Shown in pieces: positions 32,745 to 41,071 of a stretch of DNA of 41,149 bases (within the stretch, counting starts at the first letter, position 1; each line of letters opens with the position of its first letter). A program made the position numbers and the translations under genes. The stretch comes from Acidimicrobiales bacterium (GTDB lineage Bacteria > Actinomycetota > Acidimicrobiia > Acidimicrobiales > SZUA-35), in contig JAHDDW010000006.1 in the NCBI GenBank assembly GCA_020629155.1, forward strand, positions 112,403 through 153,551. Reading direction: 5' to 3'. A model generated the notes under the pieces. The model did no database searches, was not told the origin of the DNA, and saw nothing but the letters and a program-made list of their open reading frames with translations.

Positions 32745-33347
32745 GTGCTTAATTACTCAGAGCAGAAACACCCAGTTAGTAAAGTAGCGCTGAAAGAGGT
32801 CGATGTTTATGACGTGAGATCTCTATCAAAACGGCAAAGTGAAAAAGGCGCAAGCATGGTTGAGTTTGCTTTGGTGTTTCCTGTTTTCGTCTTCTTTATT
32901 TTTGCGATAATCGATGGCTCAGCTGCCTTTCATTCGAGAAACACGATGGGCGCAGCTGTAGCAGATACCGTTAGAGGTGGTGCTATTTCAGGTCGTGCAA
33001 TCGATAGCGACGAAAAAATTGTGAAAGGCATTATCGCCAGGAGTGACAATGCATTGGCAACAAATGTGCAGCGTATAGTCATATTTAAAGCGGATATGCG
33101 AGATCCTAATCCAACAGATGATTGTAAAGCAGGAATAGCAAGTAGCGAATGCGCTGTCTACGAAAAAGATAACTTTGATTCTCCTGTATGTTTAGGTGGC
33201 TGGTGCCCTCCTGATCGTAACACAGATGATTGGATTGGAGTTTGGGTGTTAAGCGAATTTGAAGGTTTAACAGGTATGAACCCTTTTGATTTCTCCTGGA
33301 CGGACCGTGCTGTAACAATAGTCGAACCAGAGAGGCATATCCCATGA
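32745..33347 (+). CDS. TadE-like pseudopilin 1
   Basis: 200 residues from GTG 32745; GTG 32814, preceded by AGAGGT, would give 177 and a more usual TadE N-terminus. The class signature KGASMVEFALVFPVFVFFIF shows the prepilin-like site (Gly before the hydrophobic stretch, Glu at +5). The exported part has four Cys, including CLGGWCPPD. TadE-like proteins are minor pilins of Flp/Tad systems or related secretion. It overlaps the next gene by 4 bases. Confidence 0.82.
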   Translation: MLNYSEQKHPVSKVALKEVDVYDVRSLSKRQSEKGASMVEFALVFPVFVFFIFAIIDGSAAFHSRNTMGAAVADTVRGGAISGRAIDSDEKIVKGIIARSDNALATNVQRIVIFKADMRDPNPTDDCKAGIASSECAVYEKDNFDSPVCLGGWCPPDRNTDDWIGVWVLSEFEGLTGMNPFDFSWTDRAVTIVEPERHIP

Positions 33348-34009
33348 TGATGCGTCGTACAGATAAACAAGAAAAAGGGGCAGCAATGGTTGAGCTAGCA
33401 ATCATTGTTCCTTTGCTACTGATGATTGTTATAGCAGCGATAGATTTAGGAGATGCGTGGTTTCGATCTAGTGCTGCACAATCGGCTGTGCGTTCTGCAT
33501 CTGTCGTGTCATTTGACGCTGGAAATGAACATGATCATGATCTGCGTGTACTCAGATCAGTTATTTCAGAACTTGAGAATCGCGGTATAGAAAATATCCG
33601 AAATGTTATTATTTATGATGCCGATTTCAACAAGAAAGGCAATGGTGGTGGTAAGGGTAAGGGGGGCAATAAGAATCCTGTGCCAATAGGCTGTATTAGC
33701 AATTCGTATGCTGTTTCCGGGGTTGATGGTTTATGCATTAACTATGGTCGTGATTTTTTGTCAAAACTATTTACTGAAGAAGTTGAAGCTGAATTCGTTA
33801 ATGGTGATTGTCAAGCGTCAATAGACAAACACTGGTGTGCACAAGAGCGAGGAATTGCCAGCAACGGTGGTCTTGTAAACCCTGATGGTAGCTATTCAAT
33901 CGGCATTTATGTCGTCGCAGATCAACCAACGATGACGGGCTTAATGCCAGGATTCACAGAGTATACGATAACAAAAAATGCTGTCAACAAAGGTTGGAAT
34001 AATGATTAA
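33344..34009 (+). CDS. TadE-like pseudopilin 2
   Basis: 221 residues. Begins MMMRRTDKQEKGAAMVELAI and continues with the same single N-terminal helix as its neighbour, so the two are paralogs. A Gly/Lys-rich loop (NKKGNGGGKGKGGNKN) interrupts the exported domain, and four Cys follow. It overlaps the upstream gene by 4 bases and the TadG-like gene by 8, showing one operon. Confidence 0.82.
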   Translation: MMMRRTDKQEKGAAMVELAIIVPLLLMIVIAAIDLGDAWFRSSAAQSAVRSASVVSFDAGNEHDHDLRVLRSVISELENRGIENIRNVIIYDADFNKKGNGGGKGKGGNKNPVPIGCISNSYAVSGVDGLCINYGRDFLSKLFTEEVEAEFVNGDCQASIDKHWCAQERGIASNGGLVNPDGSYSIGIYVVADQPTMTGLMPGFTEYTITKNAVNKGWNND

Positions 34010-36047
34010 ACCTAAGTCCTTGATGAGAAGTGAGAAAGCACAAGGAAGTGAACTTGGTCAAATACTGCCTATGGCGGCCTTTTTGGTTATCCCGTTGCTG
34101 ATTGTGTCTGCGTTTGCTGTCGATTTAGGTTCTTTTTATCATAGAGCATCACAGTTGCAGTCAGCATCTGACTTGGCTTCTTTAGCTGGCGCTGACCTTA
34201 AGTCACAAGGTGTAACAGAAAGCGAAGTTCGTGATGTCGTCGAAGTAGTTCTCCAAGATAACGGTATTGACACAAACAAAGTAAGTGTTAGCGTCAACTT
34301 CTCTGGTGATGAAGTTGAAGTAATTTTGGAGGACAACGATGTTCCTGTTTATCTTGCATCGTTATTCATGGACAACGCAGAGATTAGACGTAGCGCGACA
34401 GCAGTTAAAGGGTCGTGTGCTGGTGATTGTGATCAGCCGATTGTTATTTCACCGCCTCTGGGTGCATTGCCAACAACAAGCCAAGGCGATGGCACTGCTC
34501 CTTTAGCTGTTACAGCTGATGATGGCACAGAATACATTTTTGCATTGAACCATCATCTATCTTCGAACCAAGAAAGTACCATTCGTGGTTTCCCTATGGT
34601 TCCTCAGTTGATTTGCGTCGATATAGAAGCTTTGGCATTCTGTCCAGGCTACCCTAGAAGGGTTAACACGTCGACAAGCGAGATGACTCGTCTTGCCTAT
34701 AGCGAAGCGACAAATGAAGTTTGGTATCCAATTCAGCGTCCAAGCTATGTTAACGCTGTTGAAGATTTCGACGCGAGAAGCGTTGGAGCTACAACCTATC
34801 TTGGTATGGGGTGTATCAGCTTAGCAACGCTTGGTGATTGCGGCGAAATGAAAGTAGGCGCGACGGTGCCTCACGGACCTGAAGGACTTCTTAGCTTTGC
34901 TGGAAAAGTTGATCATGGCCACATGTCAACGCAGATTTACGAAATTGATGGTCTGCTTTATATGATCGACGGTGATATGAACGTTCATTGCAAAGACCCT
35001 GCAACACGTGGAGACTGCGCAGGCTTTCCAGTTTCGACACCTTCATCATGGGTTTCGATTAGCAATGAAGATCTTGTTGGAAACCCCCCTGGTAGCGACC
35101 CTGGAGCTGCCAATCTTCCAGCTGGTTTCGATTCATGGTATAACAAGAGTGGTTTCCAACCTATTCTCGTGGTGTCAGAAAACAGATTGTATGGTTCATG
35201 GCCTGCACAATCTGGAAACTATTCAATCTGTTTCGACATCGTAGCAAGAGCAGCGTGCGCAGGGTTCTCCTCACGTGTGATAGCTGATTATCCGAACGCT
35301 TTCGGCCCTGGACTGTTTGAAGACTTAGATAGCGCAGGTAACCCAGATGGTTTCTGTTCTCCGAACTGGAGAGAGTCACTTGTCTGCGTTCGATCTGACG
35401 GGTCTTTGCGCGATCGCAGTGCGTTAGAGCCGCATCTACAGCCTTCAAACAAATTTGTCTATATCGAGCCGTTTCGTTTAGGCAGTAAACTCTTTATGCC
35501 AGCGCCACAGGAATATCTTGACGAAACCGACAAGACAACTGACGGTCGAACCTATTGTGTTGATTTAGTGACGAACAATCCTTGCTCTGGAGGAGACCTT
35601 GGGGCTGGTGTTCGACAAGACCCTCAGCCATATGGCTATAGTCAGCTGTCAAACCGTAACTGTCTGATTTCTTTAGGCCATTTGGGTGAGTTCTCTACCT
35701 TTGATCCAGACACTCTAGCGCCTTGCCCTGCAGGCGATGGGCTGATAGAAGTTTTCCCTTGCGACTGTGGTGACGGTACATTCTTCTGGGGTGAGCTAGC
35801 GTTCGGTGCTGATTTCTTAGCTAATTTCGATTCGTTCAGTGTCGATGTGACTGACGCTGCCGGAACGGTGCTTATCGACGATGCAGACCTTCTTGCATCT
35901 AACGGTCGTCTCGATTTGTCTGATCTTGATACAAGTTTAACATCGATCTTCATTAAGTATGAGTCTGATATAAGTCCAGCAGTGACTACGGCAAGTCCTA
36001 TTGAAGGCACATTCTCTATAACGGAGAGAGCTACACTCGTTGATTAA
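34002..36047 (+). CDS. TadG-like protein with large Cys-repeat exported domain
   Basis: 681 residues from ATG 34002 (AAGG upstream). N-terminus: GQILPMAAFLVIPLLIVSAF, the TadG-type helix, then ASDLASLAGADLKSQG, the usual Tad N-terminal region to ~140. The rest is an exported domain with a repeated motif C-x-D-x(6-7)-C-x-G: ICVDIEALAFCPGYP, VHCKDPATRGDCAGFP, ICFDIVARAACAGF and YCVDLVTNNPCSGG, each preceded by a 'lxxLYxxx' strand. This looks like disulfide-closed propeller blades. The C-terminal module starts FWGELAFGADFLANF. Function is unknown; a pilus-tip or surface protein is inferred. Confidence 0.78.
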   Translation: MIKPKSLMRSEKAQGSELGQILPMAAFLVIPLLIVSAFAVDLGSFYHRASQLQSASDLASLAGADLKSQGVTESEVRDVVEVVLQDNGIDTNKVSVSVNFSGDEVEVILEDNDVPVYLASLFMDNAEIRRSATAVKGSCAGDCDQPIVISPPLGALPTTSQGDGTAPLAVTADDGTEYIFALNHHLSSNQESTIRGFPMVPQLICVDIEALAFCPGYPRRVNTSTSEMTRLAYSEATNEVWYPIQRPSYVNAVEDFDARSVGATTYLGMGCISLATLGDCGEMKVGATVPHGPEGLLSFAGKVDHGHMSTQIYEIDGLLYMIDGDMNVHCKDPATRGDCAGFPVSTPSSWVSISNEDLVGNPPGSDPGAANLPAGFDSWYNKSGFQPILVVSENRLYGSWPAQSGNYSICFDIVARAACAGFSSRVIADYPNAFGPGLFEDLDSAGNPDGFCSPNWRESLVCVRSDGSLRDRSALEPHLQPSNKFVYIEPFRLGSKLFMPAPQEYLDETDKTTDGRTYCVDLVTNNPCSGGDLGAGVRQDPQPYGYSQLSNRNCLISLGHLGEFSTFDPDTLAPCPAGDGLIEVFPCDCGDGTFFWGELAFGADFLANFDSFSVDVTDAAGTVLIDDADLLASNGRLDLSDLDTSLTSIFIKYESDISPAVTTASPIEGTFSITERATLVD

Positions 36048-36061
36048 TTTATGTGGGAATT

Positions 36062-37515
36062 ATGAATACAAGGGAACAAAAAAACAGAGGTGGGGCAGAT
36101 TTTGCCGATGGCAGCGTTTGCTGTAGACCTAGGATCGTTTTACTATAGAGGATCACAGTTGCAGTCGGCGTCAGATCTAGCGTCGTTAGCTGGCGCAGAA
36201 ATGCAGTCGCAAGGAGCTTCTGAAGCTGAGATTCGTGACACGGTCAACGACGTTTTGGAAAGCAACGGCGTTGACTTAGGAACAGTTGATGCTGACATTT
36301 TGCTGTTCGCCGACCAAGACGAAGTGCAAGTGTCGTTGAATGACAAAGACGTATCGCTCTACCTTTCATCGTTTTTGTAGACGAAATAGAAATTAGCCGT
36401 GATGCGGTTGGCCTAGTGATTTCGTGGCATGACAACTCAGCCGGTTATCGTTGATGATAAAATCTATGTTTTTGATAATAACCTCAAAGTGCATTGTTAT
36501 GATCCTGTCGAAAAATCTAAATGCTCTGGCTATCCAAAGAAGCGCGACAGTTCGTGGAACCGCACAAGGAACCAAGACCTTGTCGGCAATAGGCCTGGCG
36601 TTGATCAAGGGCCAACAACAACCTCTGGTTGGGCTCCCGACGAAGGCTATGAACCACGTGCGCTTGCAGCAGAAGGTCGTATCTATTTGTATTGGCCAAC
36701 GAAAGAAGGCGTGAGACTTCTATGTTTCGACCCTTCATCTGACGGCCCATGTAGCGGTTTCGGCACGCCTATTGCACATAGTATTCCACGTTTCTGGCCT
36801 GCTATTTTTGAGAACCTTGATTCATCGGGTAACCATAATGGTGTTTGTCTCTATCAGACTGATAACACCGTGCCCTGTGTTGACGAGAACGGAACTGTCT
36901 TTACTCGAAACGATTTAAATGCATCGTTGCCCTCTCACTGGCATCGTACCTATAACACACCACTTCGCATAGGTAATCGTCTATTTGCTGGCGCTCCTTG
37001 GCAGAAAGACAGCAATAGCGCTACCGCTTGGTCTAAAACCTACTGTGTCGATTTGATAACTGGCGCTTCATACGGTGTGCGTTCCGACCCTCAGGCATAT
37101 GGCTACGATCAGGTTCCTAACCGCGAGTGCGTCATGTCTGTAGGACATATTGGTGCGTTCTCGTCGTTTAGTCCTGAGGATTTACAGCCATGTCGTTCTG
37201 GTAGCGGTCTGATTGAAATTTTCCCTTGTTCGTGCGATGGAGAGAATTTCTTTTGGGGTGAGCTCGCCTTTGGCGCTGATTTCTTAGCTAACTTTGATTC
37301 TTTTGAAGTGACGATTAAGAATGATGTGGGAGTGGTGCTCGTGCCAGAAACAGACATGCTTGACACAGGGGGGGCGTCTTGATCTGTCATCGTTAGATCC
37401 TACGCTAACGTCGGTTCTTGTTGAATATGAATCTGAAGTAGACGCTTCGATCATTTGGACTGAACCTATCGACGGTTCGTTCTCTGTGACCGAACGTGCG
37501 ACTCTTACGAAGTAA
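36062..37515 (+). pseudogene. decayed tandem copy of the TadG-like gene
   Basis: Aligns to the preceding gene over its N-terminus (GQILPMAAF...SDLASLAGAEMQSQG) and whole C-terminal half (VHCYDPVEKSKCSGYP to FSVTERATL). Damage seen: an extra A in A7 at 36078-36084 shifts the frame before GQILP; an in-frame 33-base loss removes the membrane helix; one T is missing in the T5 at 36372-36376; a deletion of roughly 170 codons with frame change lies near 36425; one G too many in G7 at 37368-37374. The longest open piece is 36429-37382. It still encodes two C-x-D...C-x-G units. Confidence 0.85.
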
Positions 37516-37535
37516 CAGCAGGGGCAGAACGCAAG

Positions 37536-37565
37536 TGTAGCAGCCCTGCGGTAAGGGCTCCTACA
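37536..37565. terminator. hairpin after the tad-like cluster
   Basis: TGTAG-C-AGCCC pairs with GGGCT-C-CTACA around an 8-base loop, 10 pairs with one C-C mismatch. No T-run. It lies between convergent gene clusters. Confidence 0.45.
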
Positions 37566-37614
37566 CCGCATGACGCTATCGCAATAAAATTATTTACCAG
37601 CCAGTTATCTAGCT

Positions 37615-37634
37615 GATAGGAAAAGTCTCCTATC
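37615..37634. terminator. hairpin after the SCO1664-family gene
   Basis: GATAGGA and TCCTATC form a perfect 7-bp stem with a 6-base loop; no T-run on either strand. It lies 32 bases beyond the end of the reverse operon. Confidence 0.4.
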
Positions 37635-37666
37635 GAAGCGCACATCGCAGTGTGCAAGATGTTTAC

Positions 37667-38377
37667 TTAGACAAGTGGCCAGGGCCAGCGATAGCCGTCG
37701 GTGTCGTCAGGTGGTAACCTTCCATGGTCAACTAAGGCCTTAGCTCGCACAACCAGTGCATCTTGCTCAAGCGGCGAAAGTAGCGCGCCGAAATGTTTGT
37801 CGACAGCCTCTTTGGTTAGCTTGGAAAGTGCTGCTTGTGTTTGTGGAGGAAAAGGGGCGTCGATAAAATCCCAGATAACAGTGCGAAGTTTAAACTGATG
37901 ATGAAAGGTCAGCCCATGGTCTATGCCGACAATTTTTTCGCCGTTGAGTAGGCAATGCCCTGATTTGCGGTCGCTATTGTTGGCAACAAAATCAAAGAGA
38001 CAAATTTTTTGTAGTACTTCGTGATGCTGCTCATGTTCTTTCAACGTGAAATAATGTTCTTGCGGGTCGACATGAAGAAATTTTTGCAGCGAACCTACAC
38101 CGAGCGGCCCGTCGTATTCGATTGTTTCTGGAACAATATCCCATCCTAAGAAGCGTGAAAGTTCATAGGCAGCTATCTCTCGTTTGTAGAGTCCTGGAGG
38201 GAAATCAGAAAGTGGTTTCTCTCCTTTCAAAGGTTTATAGACTCCAAGCGTTTGCTCTGTGTTTTCATCAGCCTCGCTAGCAGTATTGAAGGCAACAAGA
38301 AGTGTTGCGTTCGAGCTGTGCGGCAGACGTCCAAGAACCTCAGCAGATGTTGAACCTATAGCTTCAGAAAGTAACAC
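37667..38377 (-). CDS. SCO1664-family protein (kinase-like fold)
   Basis: 236 residues, GTG start. Typical opening LGRLPHSSNATLLVAFNT and 'YKPLKGEKPLSDFPPGLYKREIAA' (given here in parts: VYKPLKGEKPL, FPPGLYKREIA) resemble the PI3/4-kinase-like fold of this family, with Lys in VYKP as a nucleotide contact. Later FVANNSDRKSGHCL and VGIDHGLTFH match catalytic and metal loops of such kinases. The substrate is unknown. It is the last gene of a three-gene set conserved across actinobacteria. Confidence 0.88.
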   Translation of the reverse strand: MLLSEAIGSTSAEVLGRLPHSSNATLLVAFNTASEADENTEQTLGVYKPLKGEKPLSDFPPGLYKREIAAYELSRFLGWDIVPETIEYDGPLGVGSLQKFLHVDPQEHYFTLKEHEQHHEVLQKICLFDFVANNSDRKSGHCLLNGEKIVGIDHGLTFHHQFKLRTVIWDFIDAPFPPQTQAALSKLTKEAVDKHFGALLSPLEQDALVVRAKALVDHGRLPPDDTDGYRWPWPLV

Positions 38378-38402
38378 TCAGTTAGGATAGCTTCTAGAGC
38401 GT

Positions 38403-38876
38403 CTAGTTCAAGCGTGGGCAAATATGGTCATTGCCTTTAGGTAGGCCGCATAGTTTGCAAGGTGGTCGGCTAGCAGCAAGCAAAATTTCAGTTGTCTTAA
38501 CAAAATTTCGAGCTTGTTGCGCTGAAAGGTGCACTTTGAAAGATTCAGCTTCGGTTTCGTCGTTCTCGTCGGCCACATACGGGTCAACGATCAGAACAAC
38601 TTGGTTAGTAGGCGCATGAACGCCTATCCCTAATTGGCCAACAGCCCACAAAGGTTCAATAGGTTCAACAGGCGATGTCATGGCGTCTTCAACCTCCCCT
38701 GGGGGAAAGTCTTGCAAAACTTTTTTAAACATCTGGGCGATAGCAACGATCTGTTGCTTTTCTGCTTTTAATGTGATGTTGCCGCTGTAATCGCCCAGTT
38801 GTAGATAGAAAACCCGTTTTCCTGGTTTGCCGATCGCACCTGTTGCCAAATGTGTTTGTTCTCGAAACTCTTGCAT
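38403..38876 (-). CDS. DUF3090 family protein
   Basis: 157 residues. The pattern ATGAIGKPGKRVFYLQLGDYSG and the C-terminal CKLCGLPKGNDHICPRLN with four Cys/His are characteristic of DUF3090; the tail may bind zinc. The start ATG shares a base with the upstream stop (TAATG), showing tight coupling with the phosphomutase gene. Its biochemical role is not known. Confidence 0.88.
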   Translation of the reverse strand: MQEFREQTHLATGAIGKPGKRVFYLQLGDYSGNITLKAEKQQIVAIAQMFKKVLQDFPPGEVEDAMTSPVEPIEPLWAVGQLGIGVHAPTNQVVLIVDPYVADENDETEAESFKVHLSAQQARNFVKTTEILLAASRPPCKLCGLPKGNDHICPRLN

Positions 38877-39505
38877 TAAAACATCGCGCTTTCGTTAGCA
38901 GAACTGTTGACGAAACAGACAGTTGGCTTCATCTGGGTGTAGCTGATAGCTGAAATAGAACACGGGTCTATGCGGATACGTTGAAACAAATCAAGGTGCG
39001 TGCCTAATGCATCGGCAACGGCTGCTTTTATGGGGTCGGCGTGGGCTACAAGAACAATAGTTTCCCCTTGATTTTGTCGAACAAGACGGTGAATTGTTTG
39101 CACAAAACGTGTTTGCATTTGTTGTATAGACTCGCCATCTGGAAACATAAAACTGCTCGGATAATTTTGAAGTTGCGGCCAAGTTCGGTGTTTATAAAGT
39201 TCAGCTAGTTCTGCGCCTGTCCATGAGCCATAGTCTGTCTCTAACAGCCCTGGTTCCTCGGTGATCGCACTACCAAGCTGTGTCTGTAACGCCTCAGCTG
39301 TTTCTATAGTTCGTTCCATCGGTGATGCGTAGATTGCTGAAACTTTTTGTGTGAAATGGCTGATTCTCTTGGCTGTTTGCTTCGCCTGCTCTTTACCTTT
39401 TTTGCTTAGGGATAAACCTGGTGCTCGCCCAGGAAGAATTTTGCCTGTTGTTGGTGTATGGCCATGGCGTACAAGCAAAACGTTAGTAAAATTTTCATCT
39501 GACAT
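38876..39505 (-). CDS. MSMEG_4193-family putative phosphomutase (histidine phosphatase)
   Basis: 209 residues from ATG 39505, chosen because GAGGG lies 7 bases upstream; a longer frame to 39562 is unlikely. Catalytic VRHGHTPT near the start gives the phospho-accepting His, and VLVAHADP near 165 supplies the second. It belongs to the histidine phosphatase superfamily and acts on phosphate esters; the name 'phosphomutase' is by family convention only. It is the first gene of the conserved trio. Confidence 0.88.
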   Translation of the reverse strand: MSDENFTNVLLVRHGHTPTTGKILPGRAPGLSLSKKGKEQAKQTAKRISHFTQKVSAIYASPMERTIETAEALQTQLGSAITEEPGLLETDYGSWTGAELAELYKHRTWPQLQNYPSSFMFPDGESIQQMQTRFVQTIHRLVRQNQGETIVLVAHADPIKAAVADALGTHLDLFQRIRIDPCSISAISYTQMKPTVCFVNSSANESAMF

Positions 39506-39633
39506 CGGGTCCCTCGCAATGCTAGAAGGTTGAGATTTCATGTTATAGGAGATCTTTACCAATTATTCTTTGCTCTGGGGTTGGTTGATAATCATTAGCG
39601 TGGCAGACTCAATACCTGGTAAACTAATTTAGT

Positions 39634-39706
39634 GCCTCCTTAGCTCAGTCGGTAGAGCGCATCCATGGTAAGGATGAGGTCGACAGTTCAATTCTGTCAG
39701 GAGGCT
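39634..39706 (+). tRNA. tRNA-Thr (anticodon GGT)
   Basis: Acceptor GCCTCCT/AGGAGGC, D arm GCTC/GAGC, anticodon stem CATCC/GGATG with loop ATGGTAA, T stem GACAG/CTGTC. CCA is not encoded. Confidence 0.95.
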
Positions 39707-39717
39707 CTTACATCCAA

Positions 39718-39791
39718 GGTGACGTAGCTCAGCTGGTAAGAGCGCTCGACTCATAATCGGGAGGTCGTGGGTTCGAGTCCCACCGTCACTA
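39718..39791 (+). tRNA. tRNA-Met (anticodon CAT), elongator type
   Basis: Acceptor GGTGACG/CGTCACT (first pair G-T), anticodon loop CTCATAA, T stem GTGGG/CCCAC. The D loop AGCTGGTAA and the absence of the initiator's three GC pairs in the anticodon stem favour elongator Met. It lies 11 bases after tRNA-Thr. CCA is not encoded. Confidence 0.93.
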
Positions 39792-39820
39792 CCTGTAATA
39801 CCTGTTCAGAGGGCTAATTT

Positions 39821-41053
39821 TCAGCCTTCCCAAAGATAGCTCATCGGGACAACCCAGATTTTTTCTTCTATTTGTCTAGGATGCTCAGCTGTCGAAAGTA
39901 TGATACCACAATGAAATTTTTCTTGTAGCTTAGATTTTAAATGCCTAAGCCCTTTGGCATCTTTATCTGAAACATTCTTACCCGCTTTAACTTCTACCGC
40001 TGCCACTGACCCTTCAGATGTCTCAATGACAAGATCCACTTCTATTTGATCTTTCGTTCTGAAATGGAAGAGTTGTGCCTGAGCCTCACATGTCTGGAGA
40101 TGTGTCAAGAACTCGGCTATAACAAATGTTTCTGTCAAGTGGCCCAACTTGTCGTAGGTGATCAAAGAATCTTCTGAAAGATTTAGCAACGTGCAAACCA
40201 ACGATGTGTCGACTATATGTATTTTTTTGTTGTCTAGCTCTCTTTTGGTGACGTTGCTTCGCCATCCTTTCAACGTTGCCACAAAACATAGTTTCTGAAG
40301 CGTTTCTAAGTAGAGGTCCACGGTCGGGACGGAAATGTTTGTTCTGTCTGCCAACATTTTCTTTGTTGGTTGATCGCCTGTGAAGCTTGCAACAACTTTA
40401 AGAAACGATTTGAAAAGTTCAGGGCGAGGTGTTTTGTCTGAGAGTAAGGCGGCGTCCCTTTGGACAGCATGTTCGATGTAGGCGTGAATTCTCTGATCCC
40501 GAGCCTGAGCAGAAAGGTTGACAAAAGCAGGAAATTTACCCTTGTCGATTCTTTTAATAAGGTCCTTTTTGCCCTCCTGATATGAAGGAAAAGAAGATGT
40601 CGAAAGAGCTGTAAATAAAGTATCTACGATGTTGTAGTTTGAATTGTTTTCAAGTTCTGCTTGACTGAGGCCGTATAGTTTGGTTCTTGCAGTCCGCCCT
40701 GATAGTGGATAGCTTAACGTGTGTACGTTGGCTTCGGCAGAACCTGCGATCATGTACTGTCCAGGTTTGTTAGTAAGGTCTCGGTCGATTGCTCTTTTAA
40801 CAGCCCATAGTATCTCTGGAAGTTCCTGCCATTCGTCGATCAAGACGGGTTTCTCAAGACGTGCAAGTATAAGATCTGGATCTGAGGCAGCTGCTTCTTT
40901 CTGCGATGGAATCGAAAGGTCTAAGACTGATTTCGCCAAACTGCTCAAGATAGTAGTTTTGCCAATAGAACGCGGCCCTACGAGCATGACGCTAGCATGC
41001 GAGGGTAGTAGCTCGTCTGTTAGTTTATGGCCGATAGCTCTTTCGTATAGCAT
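39821..41053 (-). CDS. AAA ATPase with DUF4143 domain
   Basis: 410 residues. N-terminal ATPase (AAA_14): Walker A GPRSIGKTT at about 26-34 and Walker B PVLIDEWQELPEI near 70. The middle holds a winged-helix part (KKMLADRTNISVPTVDLYL). The C-terminal DUF4143 domain has FRTKDQIEVDLVIE and AAVEVKAGK, which resembles the PD-(D/E)xK nuclease core (D ... E-x-K). Such stand-alone proteins are common as multi-copy accessory genes; their role is unsettled, with toxin- or defence-like functions proposed. Tandem repeats lie just upstream. Confidence 0.88.
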   Translation of the reverse strand: MLYERAIGHKLTDELLPSHASVMLVGPRSIGKTTILSSLAKSVLDLSIPSQKEAAASDPDLILARLEKPVLIDEWQELPEILWAVKRAIDRDLTNKPGQYMIAGSAEANVHTLSYPLSGRTARTKLYGLSQAELENNSNYNIVDTLFTALSTSSFPSYQEGKKDLIKRIDKGKFPAFVNLSAQARDQRIHAYIEHAVQRDAALLSDKTPRPELFKSFLKVVASFTGDQPTKKMLADRTNISVPTVDLYLETLQKLCFVATLKGWRSNVTKRELDNKKIHIVDTSLVCTLLNLSEDSLITYDKLGHLTETFVIAEFLTHLQTCEAQAQLFHFRTKDQIEVDLVIETSEGSVAAVEVKAGKNVSDKDAKGLRHLKSKLQEKFHCGIILSTAEHPRQIEEKIWVVPMSYLWEG

Positions 41054-41071
41054 CTTTACACTATAACAAAT

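Noticed and set aside
33978-34001. Upstream ATG start for the TadG-like gene
   Set aside because: It lies deeper inside the previous gene with no ribosome site; ATG 34002 has AAGG upstream and gives the usual short N-terminus.
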